Below, one piece after another: positions 1-8,659 of a stretch of 64,000 nucleotides of DNA. The notes under the pieces were generated by a model. That model was given only the letters and a program-made list of their open reading frames with translations, was not told the origin of the DNA and made no database searches. The stretch's first letter is position 1. Each line of letters opens with the position of its first letter. Location of the stretch: positions 86,905-150,904 of the forward strand of contig CAMHMZ010000003.1 in the NCBI GenBank assembly GCA_946186375.1. The letters run 5' to 3'. The position numbers and the translations under genes are program-made. The stretch is from an uncultured Clostridia bacterium (GTDB lineage: Bacteria > Bacillota > Clostridia > Oscillospirales > Oscillospiraceae).

Positions 1-2
1 CC

Positions 3-167
3 CAACTCTCCAAGGGGAACGACATGGACACCTCCATTAAGCTTGCCACGATCGCTGCTTCCTACAGTGTGTCCAAGGAGGGCGTGCAGAACGCAATTAT
101 CAGTCCTGATCTATTGGATGATTTGTTTAGCGGGGATTACTCTCTATCAGCAATAACGAAGGAATAA
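3..167 (+). CDS. 3' end of an unidentified gene (partial)
   Basis: An open frame enters from the left edge and stops at TAA 165-167, leaving about 54 residues. The helical tail (SKEGVQNAIISPDLLDDLF) vaguely resembles the helix-turn-helix found at the C-terminus of large serine recombinases, where an EGVS..Y helix precedes an SPDIVEAI-like segment. That is a weak resemblance only. An internal ATG at 24 with AAGGGG upstream could also start a 47-residue protein. A strong terminator follows directly. The family is not established. Confidence 0.35.
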   Translation, partial: QLSKGNDMDTSIKLATIAASYSVSKEGVQNAIISPDLLDDLFSGDYSLSAITKE

Positions 168-181
168 AGTGTACAAATAGC

Positions 182-222
182 AAGAGCCCGACAAATCTCC
201 ATCGATTTGTCGGGCTCTTTCT
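182..222 (+). terminator. Rho-independent terminator
   Basis: Perfect 16-bp inverted repeat (AAGAGCCCGACAAATC and its complement) around a 6-nt loop, followed by TTTCTTG. It sits 15 bp after the stop of the partial gene at the left edge. Confidence 0.85.
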
Positions 223-282
223 TGTCACTGGTTATTCACAATAATGATATTTGCATGATTATTTATCTCACCTAAATAGGCT

Positions 283-528
283 TCAATCGTTATGATCTAG
301 TCCCGATGCGATTTTCAAATACCCCTCCACATCCCCGCGCAGGACTAGTTCCGCATATTCCAGTGGGGCATTATGGACCAGGTAGTCGAGCGCTGAACGC
401 TGGCGGATGGTTTTGGTATACTCGTCCTCAACGGCATCGCAGTCGATGGCCAGCATGGAGCCGTCGGAGTACTTCAGTTCCACGCGGGCCGTGTCGATGT
501 TGAACTCACAGCTGATCAAAAACTTCAT
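283..528 (-). CDS. DUF6061 family small protein
   Basis: 81 residues beginning MKFLISCEFNIDT. The pattern CEFNIDTARVELKYSDGSMLAIDC followed by a LDYLVHNAPLEYAELVL segment matches what I know of DUF6061, a family of small acidic proteins of unknown function frequent in conjugative and integrative elements of Firmicutes. The start is supported by AAGGAGG 8 nt upstream. No membrane segment or catalytic motif is visible. It may mark the inner edge of a mobile element lying left of the tRNA pair. Family assignment is from memory. Confidence 0.6.
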   Translation of the reverse strand: MKFLISCEFNIDTARVELKYSDGSMLAIDCDAVEDEYTKTIRQRSALDYLVHNAPLEYAELVLRGDVEGYLKIASGLDHND

Positions 529-600
529 AACAAATCCTCCTTACCGTCTTGTTTTCTGCTTTCTCGGTTTCCGGCTGGCGGGAGGAAATTGCCCGAAGAT

Positions 601-657
601 AAAGCAAAATCCGAACCCATCTCCAACTTGGAAGATATGGTTCGGATTTGTATGCTT
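601..657 (-). terminator. Terminator of the tRNA pair
   Basis: Inverted repeat AAATCCGAACCC / GGTTCGGATTT, extended by AAAGCA / TGCTTT, directly downstream of tRNA-Glu on the minus strand and followed by a T-rich stretch. Confidence 0.7.
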
Positions 658-732
658 TGGTGACCCGTACGGGACTCGAACCCATGTTACCGCCGTGAAA
701 GGGCGGTGTCTTAACCACTTGACCAACGGGCC
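658..732 (-). tRNA. tRNA-Glu (anticodon TTC), CCA encoded
   Basis: The minus strand gives a complete cloverleaf: acceptor GGCCCGT paired with ACGGGTC, anticodon loop CTTTCAC in a CCGCC/GGCGG stem, T-arm with GGTTCGAGTCC, and a genomically encoded CCA. The anticodon TTC reads glutamate codons. It lies 33 bp downstream of tRNA-Met with a GC-rich hairpin between them. Confidence 0.95.
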
Positions 733-738
733 AAAAGA

Positions 739-762
739 AGGCGCAGCGCGTGCGCTGCGCCT
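739..762 (-). terminator. GC-rich hairpin between the two tRNAs
   Basis: Perfect 10-bp stem AGGCGCAGCG / CGCTGCGCCT with a 4-nt loop. On the minus strand it is followed by TCTTTT, so it may act as a weak terminator or processing site between tRNA-Met and tRNA-Glu. Confidence 0.5.
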
Positions 763-765
763 GTT

Positions 766-842
766 TGGTAGCGGCACCTGGATTCGAACCGGGGACACTG
801 CGGGTATGAACCGCATGCTCTAGCCAACTGAGCTATGCCGCC
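766..842 (-). tRNA. tRNA-Met (anticodon CAT), CCA encoded
   Basis: Full cloverleaf on the minus strand: acceptor GGCGGCA / TGCCGCT (G1-U72 wobble), D-arm AGCTCAGTTGGCTAGAGC, anticodon stem TGCGG/CCGCA with loop TTCATAC, T-arm GGTTCGAATCC, and encoded CCA. CAT is read as elongator Met; a lysidine-modified tRNA-Ile2 is less likely but not excluded by sequence alone. It is probably cotranscribed with tRNA-Glu. Confidence 0.93.
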
Positions 843-918
843 ATGTGCTGCCTGAACAGCATAAAGGATTTTATCAGACGAAAGCCCAGTTGTCAACATC
901 TTTTTTCGTGATCTGTGC

Positions 919-1644
919 TCAGCCGGGGAGATAAGAGAGCGGATCGGCCGCGACGCCGTCGACCTCGACGGAAAAATGCAGGTGGGTTCCCTGCCCGATC
1001 TCGCACAGCGCGGTGGTCCCCACCGAGCCGAGGATCGACCCGGCCTCCACCCAGTCGCCCACCTTGACGGCGGGCTGCTCGGCCAGATTGGCATAGACCG
1101 TGCGTGTGCCGTCACCGTGATCCACGGTCAGCACCGTTCCGTAGAGCGCGTCCTCCACGATGCTCTGCACGATGCCCGCGTGCGCGGCATAGACCGTCTC
1201 GCCCAGGGCGGCGGTGATGTCCACGCCCTCATGGGTGCGCCAGTCGCGCATGGTCACGTCGTAGCGGAGCGCCGACACGCTGTGCGCGCGCTCGACCGAG
1301 CCGCTCACCGGCCAGGTGTATACCTCGCTGACCGCGCCGACAGGCTCGGCCGTCTCGTCCTGGCCCGGAGCCTCGACAAGACCCTCGCTGCTCAGCTGCG
1401 GCGCCTCGGCGGCGATCTCGTCCTCACGCTGCACGTCCGTGCGGCCGGGGATGACGATGGTCTCGACGCGCTGACTGTCCGTCTCTGCGCTGCTCATGAC
1501 AGGCTCCTCTTCCATAGTCCCGTTTCCCGCCGCCATCGTCCAGGCGGACACGCCGATCACCGCGGCGCACAGGAAAAGGACTATGTAGAAGCCCTTGCCC
1601 GTGAAAAATCTCTCCAGCCTTCCGCCGGAGCTGCTGCTGTTCAT
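919..1644 (-). CDS. M23 family peptidase, SpoIIQ-like
   Basis: 241 residues: short cytoplasmic head, one membrane segment (about 18-39, FYIVLFLCAAVIGVSAW), a Glu-rich linker to about 110, then a C-terminal LytM/M23 domain. Zinc ligands look intact: THEGVDI (HxxxD) and HLHFSV (HxH). The architecture, including KGFYIVL before the membrane segment, matches the forespore protein SpoIIQ of Clostridia, which keeps the metal site unlike B. subtilis SpoIIQ. SpoIIQ pairs with SpoIIIAH across the intermembrane space during engulfment. A general cell-wall endopeptidase is the alternative. ACGGAGGTAAC supports the start. Confidence 0.7.
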   Translation of the reverse strand: MNSSSSGGRLERFFTGKGFYIVLFLCAAVIGVSAWTMAAGNGTMEEEPVMSSAETDSQRVETIVIPGRTDVQREDEIAAEAPQLSSEGLVEAPGQDETAEPVGAVSEVYTWPVSGSVERAHSVSALRYDVTMRDWRTHEGVDITAALGETVYAAHAGIVQSIVEDALYGTVLTVDHGDGTRTVYANLAEQPAVKVGDWVEAGSILGSVGTTALCEIGQGTHLHFSVEVDGVAADPLSYLPG

Positions 1645-1719
1645 AGAAGTTACCTCCGTTTACATGAATTGCTTGCAAGCCTATTGTTGCCCGTAAACGG
1701 AAAAACTATACACAAAAAG

Positions 1720-1749
1720 AAAAACCGCCCGCAGGCGGTTTTTCTTTTC
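1720..1749 (-). terminator. Terminator downstream of enolase
   Basis: AAAAACCGCC - CGCA - GGCGGTTTTT, perfect 10-bp arms with A and T tracts on both sides, 14 bp after the enolase stop. It is symmetrical and could act in both directions. Confidence 0.85.
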
Positions 1750-1762
1750 TGTTAAGCGTTTC

Positions 1763-3076
<1,314 letters not shown>

Positions 3077-3142
3077 TTATTATTCTTTTGAAATCCCTGC
3101 CCGTACCGCCCGTGCGGACGGGCCGGACAATCTTTGCGGGCA

Positions 3143-3148
3143 TATTAT
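3143..3148 (-). promoter_or_regulatory. Candidate -10 box for eno
   Basis: On the minus strand GGGATATAATATGCC gives a consensus TATAAT about 80 bp upstream of the eno ATG. The -35 at 17-bp spacing is poor. The intervening leader contains a small hairpin, GCCCGT-GCGG-ACGGGC (3108-3123). Confidence 0.5.
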
Positions 3149-3299
3149 ATCCCATTTGTGCGCAAAAGGAAAGAGAAAGTTCCGTTCCTGTGAAAAATTT
3201 TACACAATTCCCAAAACTCACATGCACCGCCGCGCCGCGGCAGTATTTGGGCAGTGTATTTTGCCTAAAAGGGCGCAAAATAAGGGCGAGGTGATAAAA

Positions 3300-3473
3300 A
3301 TGAGTCCCAAAGAACTGCTTTATGTCGAGGACGCGCTCGGCCACGCCCAGTTTCTGACCATCCAGTGCCGCGAGGCGGCCTCGCGCCTGACCGATCCCGT
3401 GCTGCGCGAGCAGGCGCAGCAGCTGACGAACAGCAACCAGCAGCTGTTCGACCGCTTTTTCGAACTGGTGTAA
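3300..3473 (+). CDS. Small spore coat-like protein
   Basis: 57 residues starting MSPKELLYVEDALGH, preceded by GGGCGAGGTGATAAAA. It is a short helical protein followed 13 bp later by a CotF-domain protein in the same orientation. Pairs of this kind, a small helical protein of about 60 residues with a CotF-like partner, are common in clostridial spore formers. Read this way it is likely a coat or coat-associated protein, expressed with its neighbour and ended by the shared terminator at 3737. The longer 194-residue ORF in the track has no support upstream of this ATG. Confidence 0.6.
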   Translation: MSPKELLYVEDALGHAQFLTIQCREAASRLTDPVLREQAQQLTNSNQQLFDRFFELV

Positions 3474-3486
3474 AGGAGGAAAAACC

Positions 3487-3735
3487 GTGAACGACAAGGA
3501 GATCATGGAGAACATCCTGCTGACCACGAAGGGCGCGTGCGACCTGTATCTGCACGGCTCGATCGAGTCGGCCACGCCTCAGGTGCACGAGGCCTTCCAC
3601 GCCGCGCTCAACGACGCGCTGTGCATGCAGGAGAACGTGTACAAGCAGATGGAAAGCCGCGGCTGGTACGCCGTGGAGCAGGAGCAGCCCCAGCGCCTGC
3701 AGCAGGTGCGGCAGAAATACGCCGTGCAGGCTTGA
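3487..3735 (+). CDS. CotF-domain spore coat protein
   Basis: 82 residues with a GTG start preceded by AAAGGAGGAAAAACC. The sequence (KEIMENILLTTKGACDLYLHGSIES..., then VHEAFHAALNDALCMQENVYKQMESRGWY) fits the CotF/coat F domain, a short two-helix ferritin-like unit found in spore coat proteins. It forms a two-gene operon with the 57-residue protein upstream and ends just before a strong terminator. Assignment is by motif memory; the family is distinctive. Confidence 0.75.
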   Translation: MNDKEIMENILLTTKGACDLYLHGSIESATPQVHEAFHAALNDALCMQENVYKQMESRGWYAVEQEQPQRLQQVRQKYAVQA

Positions 3736-3736
3736 C

Positions 3737-3781
3737 CAGAAAACGCCCTCCGGCCTTGTGGCCGGAGGGTGTTTTCTGGTC
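3737..3781 (+). terminator. Terminator of the coat-protein operon
   Basis: Long hairpin: CCAGAAAACGCCCTCCGGCC pairs with GGCCGGAGGGTGTTTTCTGG across a TTGT loop. It starts immediately after the CotF-like stop codon. Confidence 0.85.
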
Positions 3782-3962
3782 AGTTTTCAGTTCTCAGAAA
3801 GAGAAACGGAAGTTTAGCGAGGAGTTTGAAATGATGTCGTAGGGGGCGATGCCCTCATCGCCCCGCCTGTACAGGTCGGATTTGCGGGCCGATCAGGGGA
3901 TCGGCCCCTACGACAGCCCTCGTTTCTCTTCATTCCGAACTCCGCATTCCGAATTTGTCTAA
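3782..3962 (+). repeat. Composite intergenic repeat, copy a
   Basis: No gene. It holds modules that recur elsewhere in the window: CAGTTTTCAGTTCTCAG, AAAGAGAAACGGAAGTTTAGC, GTAGGGGGCGATGCCCTCATC, a second palindromic GGGCCGAT unit, and CATTCCGAACTCCGCATTCCG. Related blocks lie near 10.8, 15.9, 21.0, 23.6, 29.6, 34.1 and 36.0 kb. Confidence 0.75.
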
Positions 3963-3966
3963 CGTC

Positions 3967-4614
3967 TCATTTCTCCTTGAGAAGCATTCTCAGCAGCTCG
4001 TCCATGTCCTCGGCGATGGCGGCGGCCCCGGCGCTCTCCAGCTCGCCCTCGGGCGCGTAGCCCCAGCGCACACCGATGCAGGGAATGCCGCAGCGGCGCG
4101 CTCCCTCCACGTCGAAGCGCGTGTCGCCGACGAGGACTGTGTCCTCCGGCCTCGCGCCGCAGTCGGCCATGGCCCAGGTCACGACCTGCCATTTTTCGTT
4201 GTCTATGACCGAGGGATCGCTGCCGCGCACGACGTCGAAGCGCTCCCGCAGCCCGGAGCGGCGCAGCAGCTCCTCGGCCAGAGGCTGCGGCTTCGAGGTG
4301 GCGACGCCGAGAGTCTTGCCCGCCGCGCGAAGCCGGTCGAGCAGCACGTCGATGCCGGGAAAGGGGCGGCTTTCATAGACGCCGATCGGCTCGTAGCGCT
4401 CGCGGAAATCGACGATGGCGCGCGCCGTCTCCTCCTCGCTCAGGCCCGTATAGGCCATGAAGGAATACTGAAGCGGCGGCCCGGCAAAGCGGCGCAGCGT
4501 GTCCATTCCGGCGTCCCTCCCCTGCTTCCGGAGGGCATGGCGCACGCTCTTTGTGATGCCCTCGACCGTGTCGAACACCGTGCCGTCAAAATCAAATAAA
4601 ATCGTCTTTGCCAT
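3967..4614 (-). CDS. HAD family hydrolase, phosphoglycolate phosphatase-like
   Basis: 215 residues from the ATG at 4614, which has GAGGAG 6 nt upstream; the longer ORF adds eight residues without a better site. HAD motifs in order: DFDGTVFD (nucleophile Asp 8 and Asp 10), ATSKP (motif II Thr/Ser), conserved Lys near KPQP, and VGDTRFDVEGA (motif IV). The helical cap between motifs I and II is the Gph/PpaX type. It probably dephosphorylates a small phosphometabolite such as phosphoglycolate or pyrophosphate; the substrate cannot be read from sequence. Confidence 0.85.
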   Translation of the reverse strand: MAKTILFDFDGTVFDTVEGITKSVRHALRKQGRDAGMDTLRRFAGPPLQYSFMAYTGLSEEETARAIVDFRERYEPIGVYESRPFPGIDVLLDRLRAAGKTLGVATSKPQPLAEELLRRSGLRERFDVVRGSDPSVIDNEKWQVVTWAMADCGARPEDTVLVGDTRFDVEGARRCGIPCIGVRWGYAPEGELESAGAAAIAEDMDELLRMLLKEK

Positions 4615-4726
4615 GCGATCTCCTCTTTTTCTGTCCATACTATCCGTATATCATACCCGGTCGGCTCTTTTCTGTCAATCCGGTGCAAGGGGCATAGAAT
4701 GGAGCGATCGGAAAAGAGGTGGGATC

Positions 4727-5764
4727 ATGCCAAAACGATATTTTCTCGGCGCCAACTCCCATAGGGGCTTTTTCTCGCTTTACGGCGGCTTTGCATCCGC
4801 GCCGGGAGAGTGCCTGCACATCATCAAGGGCGGGCCGGGCACCGGTAAATCCGGCTTTATGCGGCGCATCGCCGAGGCGGCGGAAAAGCGCGGGCTGGAG
4901 ACGGAGACCGTCCTCTGCTCGGGAGACCCCGACTCGCTCGACGGGGTCTATATCCCCGCGCTGCGGCAGGGCTGGGCCGACGGCACCGCGCCGCACGCGC
5001 TCGAGCCCGCCGTCTTCGGCGTGACGGGCGATTATCTCGATCTCGGCCGCTTCTGCCGTCTGCCGCTGAAGGAGGCCGATCAGGCCGAGGCGCTGCGGCT
5101 GAACGCCGAATATAAGGCGCTCTATACGCGCGCCTACGCCGCGCTTGCTGCGGCGGACGCCCTGCGCCGCGCGGCGCTGCCGGAGCTCTGGACCGGTGAG
5201 ACGCGCCGCACAGCCGAGACGCGCATCGCCTCTCTCCTGCGGCGCTGCGGCGGCGGAGGCGGCGGGGAAAAGCGCGTCTTTCTCAGCGCGCTCAGCTGCC
5301 AGGGGGAGCTGCGGCTGTCGGAGGAGGCCGCGCGCGGCTGTGAGCGCGTGTACGCCCTCGACGACGGCTTCGGTCTGGCCGCCCCGGCGCTGCGCTTTGC
5401 AGCGGAGGAGGCCCGGCGGCTCGGCGCGGAGCGCGTCCTGTGTCTCTCGCCGCTCGCGCCGGAGGAGCCGGAGGCGCTGCTGCTGCCCGGGGCGGGTCTC
5501 GCGCTGCTGCGGGGCGACTGGGGGCTGGCGCAGGTACGCGGGCTGCATCTCGACGCGCTCCTCTCCCCGGAGACGCGGCGGGCGCTGCGCGGCGAGGCGC
5601 GTGCCGCAGAGCGGCAGGTGCAGCAGGCCAGGGACACGGCGCTCGCCCGGCTGCGCGAGGCCAAGGCCCTGCACGACGAGCTGGAGGCCGTCTACCGCCC
5701 CTATATGGACTTCGACGCTCTCACGGACTTTACTGAGCAGGAGCTTATGCGGATCTTCGGCTGA
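4727..5764 (+). CDS. P-loop ATPase of the PRK06851-like family
   Basis: 345 residues from ATG 4727 (AGAGGTGGG upstream); the longer 421-residue ORF overlaps the divergent HAD gene and is unlikely. It begins YFLGANSHRGFFSLYGGF and has Walker A GGPGTGKS at about 35-42. A second half restarts with an LSGEL-like segment, suggesting a tandem nucleotide-binding layout. I know this family as an uncharacterised ATPase conserved in spore-forming Firmicutes; no substrate is assigned. The region after residue 130 is strongly Ala/Arg-rich, reflecting high GC. The stop codon abuts a hairpin-rich 157-bp insertion-like segment. Confidence 0.65.
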   Translation: MPKRYFLGANSHRGFFSLYGGFASAPGECLHIIKGGPGTGKSGFMRRIAEAAEKRGLETETVLCSGDPDSLDGVYIPALRQGWADGTAPHALEPAVFGVTGDYLDLGRFCRLPLKEADQAEALRLNAEYKALYTRAYAALAAADALRRAALPELWTGETRRTAETRIASLLRRCGGGGGGEKRVFLSALSCQGELRLSEEAARGCERVYALDDGFGLAAPALRFAAEEARRLGAERVLCLSPLAPEEPEALLLPGAGLALLRGDWGLAQVRGLHLDALLSPETRRALRGEARAAERQVQQARDTALARLREAKALHDELEAVYRPYMDFDALTDFTEQELMRIFG

Positions 5765-5921
5765 TACTAGAACCTCATGAAAACCTTTAATCGCTTAATG
5801 GTTTTCATAGCGCCATAGGGCGCGTAGAGGCTCTGTATGAGACGTGTTTTCAGCGTTTTGCGCTGAAAACGCCGCAGAAACTGCGGCGTTCCTGATTAAA
5901 GAATTTAATCAGGAAATAGTA
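5765..5921. repeat. 157-bp hairpin-rich element with TACTA/TAGTA ends
   Basis: Begins TACTAGAACC and ends GGAAATAGTA, flanked on both sides by TGA (5762-5764 and 5922-5924). It contains several stems: ATGAAAACC/GGTTTTCAT, TTTTCAGCG/CGCTGAAAA, AACGCCGCAG/CTGCGGCGTT and CCTGATTAAA/TTTAATCAGG. No ORF. Its length and termini resemble the 159-bp element at 11945, but the interior does not match. Treat it as a possible non-autonomous mobile element. Confidence 0.45.
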
Positions 5922-5934
5922 TGAGAAAAGCAAG

Positions 5935-5964
5935 GGCCGGCCCGGTTTTCCTCCGGGCCGGCCT
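5935..5964 (-). terminator. Terminator of the LRR/Ig surface protein
   Basis: GGGCCGGCCCGG pairs with CCGGGCCGGCC over a short TTTTCCT loop. On the minus strand it is followed by TTGCTTTT. Confidence 0.75.
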
Positions 5965-5979
5965 CAGGTATTCTGTTAC

Positions 5980-6063
5980 TTATTCGACCGTCAGAGTGGC
6001 GGGCGCGCTGAAGGCCGCAGTCTCACCCTTCCAGAGACTCTCACGGCAGGACTGGCTCAGGAT
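5980..6063 (-). pseudogene. In-frame coding remnant after the surface-protein stop
   Basis: Directly after the TAG that ends the 529-residue surface protein, the same frame continues for 27 sense codons and ends SAPATLTVE-TAA. That ending matches the A-x-L-x-V strand closing each Ig-like domain of these proteins. It reads like the decayed end of a longer protein, or an amber readthrough tail. Confidence 0.5.
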
Positions 6064-7653
6064 CTACGATTCGGTGAGCACGGTCAGCTTTGCGACCTTG
6101 CTCTCTGTCGTTCCCGCGGCGTTGGAGACGACGCAGCGGAACTGATAGCCGTCATAGCCGGGCTCCGCGGTCAGCGTTAAAGTCCGTCCGGTGGCTGAGG
6201 CGCCCGGCAGGTAAGCGATCGAGTACCAGCGGTCGAGCGCAGCATAACGGTACTCCCACTGATAGCTGAGCGCCCCGCCCGACGCTTTCACGCTGAGCTT
6301 CACGGTGCTGCCGGCCTCTGCGCTCCGGTTCTTGGGCTGGGTCGTGATCGTCGGCTTGACCAGCATCTTCAGCGTGGCCGCTCTGCTGTATACCTTTCCG
6401 CCCTCAGTGCTGACGACGCAGCGGTACTGATAGCCGTTGCGCTTGGCCGTCACGGGTACGGTCAGCTTCTCGCTCTTATAGCCCTCCAGCTTGCTGCTGC
6501 AGTTATGCCATTTGCCGGTCGAGCTTGTGCGGTACTGCCAGCGGTAGCTCATATGGACACCGGCAGCGCGTATGGAGAAAACGGCGTTGCTGCCTTTTTG
6601 AGCCTCCACATCCGCAGGATACCCGGCCTCCAGCTTGGCCGGGGCACCAATGACCAGAAAGAGGGCCGGCGCGGACGCGTTCTGCTCCTTCCCGTCGGAT
6701 ACCACGCAGCGATAATACGTCCCGTTGCGCTTGGCAGTCGCCTTGACGGAGAGCACCTCCGACTTCGCGCTGGGAAGCGGGGAGTCCTTCCATTGACCTT
6801 TCGAATCCTGATACTGCCACTGATAGCTGAAGCCATGGCAGGGTGACACCGTTCGGATGTTGCAGGTATTGCCCAGAGAGGTCGCGTACTCATAACGCCA
6901 CAGCTTGATGTACAGCTTCGGCGCGTGGGCCGCCTTCGGCGTCGTGACCGTCGAGGCGTCGCACCAGACGCCGTTAAAGCTGTAATACATCTCGCCGGTA
7001 GCGTAATCCCCGTAGATGACCGTGTCGTCGTCCCGCTTGTAGTTCTCCCACCTATGCTCCAGAATATCGACGAGCTCGGGGCTGTCGCTGACGTCCAGCT
7101 TTTTCAGACTGTTTTTATAGCACTGCAGCGCTTTCAGGGCGCTGCAGCCCTTCAGACTCAGCTTTGTCAGTCTGTTATGGTTGCAGTACAGTGTTTTCAG
7201 CGCGGTGAGACCGGACACGTCCAGCGTCTTCAGCTGATTGTAGTTACATTTGAGATATGTCAGCTTCGTGTTCTTCGACACGTCCAGCGTCTTCAGCTTG
7301 CCATAAGACCAATCGAGCGTTGTCAGCTTGGTGTTCTTCGACAGGTCCAGCTCCGTCAGCGAACTGTTGTTGCTGTGGAGATCCTCCAGTGCGGTGAAAT
7401 ACTCGATGCCCCGGAGCGATTTGGCCCCGCCTGCGGAGATCGTTTTCACTGCGTCGATCTCTGCTTTGCTGAGCACGCCGTTGTGGTCTTTGTCAAATTG
7501 CTCTTTGACGTACTCGCGAAATGTTTTGTCCGGGAAGTTTGTCTTGTTGATGGAAACGCTGCCGCTCGCCGCCTGTGCCGGCTCGGCCGGCAGCAGTGCC
7601 AGACAAAGCAGCAGCGCCAGCAGCGCGCAGATCCCTCGTCTCAGGTTCCTCAT
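6064..7653 (-). CDS. Secreted leucine-rich repeat / Ig-like surface protein
   Basis: 529 residues. A signal peptide (about 1-29, LLALLLCLALLPAEPAQA) is followed by an EF-hand-like loop (DKDHNGVLSKAEID, about 55-68). Then come LRRs of the L..LDVS.N.KLT.L.C..N type to about 190, and about three Ig-like domains with YQWQY...W and KRNGYQYRCVVS strands. No LPxTG anchor or transmembrane tail is seen, so attachment is unknown. It shares Ig units with the protein at 16014 and the LRR design with the one at 18657. GAGGAGGCGCCT precedes the ATG. An adhesion or matrix role is inference. The C-terminus may be truncated by an amber codon. Confidence 0.8.
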   Translation of the reverse strand: MRNLRRGICALLALLLCLALLPAEPAQAASGSVSINKTNFPDKTFREYVKEQFDKDHNGVLSKAEIDAVKTISAGGAKSLRGIEYFTALEDLHSNNSSLTELDLSKNTKLTTLDWSYGKLKTLDVSKNTKLTYLKCNYNQLKTLDVSGLTALKTLYCNHNRLTKLSLKGCSALKALQCYKNSLKKLDVSDSPELVDILEHRWENYKRDDDTVIYGDYATGEMYYSFNGVWCDASTVTTPKAAHAPKLYIKLWRYEYATSLGNTCNIRTVSPCHGFSYQWQYQDSKGQWKDSPLPSAKSEVLSVKATAKRNGTYYRCVVSDGKEQNASAPALFLVIGAPAKLEAGYPADVEAQKGSNAVFSIRAAGVHMSYRWQYRTSSTGKWHNCSSKLEGYKSEKLTVPVTAKRNGYQYRCVVSTEGGKVYSRAATLKMLVKPTITTQPKNRSAEAGSTVKLSVKASGGALSYQWEYRYAALDRWYSIAYLPGASATGRTLTLTAEPGYDGYQFRCVVSNAAGTTESKVAKLTVLTES

Positions 7654-7765
7654 AGGCGCCTCCTCTGTTCTTTGCGTCCCCCGTCACAGGGGGGCGATCC
7701 TTTTTCCAAAATATCACAAATATTATATATAGAACGGCGAGCCCCGTCAAGTTCTCCCGTTCGAA

Positions 7766-7816
7766 AAAAGCGCCGGCCCCGTCTCTCCCTCGGGAGATGA
7801 GGTCGGCGCGTTTTCG
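7766..7816 (-). terminator. Terminator of the zinc transport operon
   Basis: Hairpin of about 19-bp arms (CGCCGGCCCCGTCTCTCCC against GGGAGATGAGGTCGGCG) with a TCG loop, followed on the minus strand by GCGCTTTTTTCG. It lies 10 bp after the znuB stop. Confidence 0.8.
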
Positions 7817-7825
7817 CTTTTTTCT

Positions 7826-8659
7826 TCAGGCTCTCAGCCTGCCGAGCAGGGAGAAGAGGCCGAAGGCGACGATATCGACCGCCACGACGGTCGAGCCCAC
7901 GGGCGTGCCCGCGAGGATGGAGACGAGGATGCCGAGCGTGGAGCAGCAGACCGACAGCAGCGCCGAGCAGACCGTGACGGCGCGAAAGCTCTTGAACACG
8001 CGCATGGCCGAGAGCGCCGGGAAAATGACCAGCGCGGAGATGAGCAGCGAGCCGACGAGGTTCATGGCCAGCACGATGATGACCGCGATGATGACCGCAA
8101 TGAGCAGGTTGTAGCGCGCGGCGGGCAGGCCCGTGGCGCGGGCGAAGCTCTCGTCGAAGGTGACGGCGAAGATGCGGTTGTAAAAGAGCACGAACACAGC
8201 CAGCACCAGCGCGGACAGCCCGACGCAGAGCCAGAGATCCGTCTTCGATAGCGTCAGGATGGAGGTCGAGCCGAAGAGCGTGGAGCAGACGTCGCCGGAG
8301 AGGTTCGTGGAGGTGGAGAAGAGGTTCATCAGCAGATACCCGATCGCCAGCGCCCCCACCGAGAACATGGCCACGGCCGCGTCGCCCTTGATCTTGCCGC
8401 GCTGCCCGGTGTGCAGCAGCAGCACGGCGCACAGCACCGTTGCCGGCAGAACGAGCAGCATCCGGTCCGTCAGCCCCACCACGGCGGCCACGGCCAGCGC
8501 GCCGAAGGCCACGTGGCTCAGCCCGTCGCCGAGGAAGGAATAGCGCTTGAGGACGAGCGTCACGCCCAGCAGCGAGGAGCAGAGCGAGATGAGCACGCCC
8601 ACGATGAGCGCATAGCGCACGAAGGGATATTGCAGATACAGGGCAAGCTGAGCGATCAT
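7826..8659 (-). CDS. znuB: Zinc ABC transporter, permease
   Basis: 277 residues from the ATG at 8659, which overlaps the ATPase stop as ATGA; the longer ORF lies within the ATPase gene. Polytopic membrane protein (about eight helices) of the ABC-3 family, with the family loop VTFDESFARATGLPAARYN and LLISALVIFPALSAMR near the coupling region. It forms the membrane channel of the Zn(II) importer encoded by this operon. Mn/Fe import by the same family is possible, but the Zur-type regulator gene and its box upstream favour zinc. Confidence 0.88.
   Translation of the reverse strand: MIAQLALYLQYPFVRYALIVGVLISLCSSLLGVTLVLKRYSFLGDGLSHVAFGALAVAAVVGLTDRMLLVLPATVLCAVLLLHTGQRGKIKGDAAVAMFSVGALAIGYLLMNLFSTSTNLSGDVCSTLFGSTSILTLSKTDLWLCVGLSALVLAVFVLFYNRIFAVTFDESFARATGLPAARYNLLIAVIIAVIIVLAMNLVGSLLISALVIFPALSAMRVFKSFRAVTVCSALLSVCCSTLGILVSILAGTPVGSTVVAVDIVAFGLFSLLGRLRA

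Noticed and set aside
407-823. 138-residue plus ORF across the tRNA genes
   Set aside because: Runs through both tRNAs and the terminator; cannot be a real gene.
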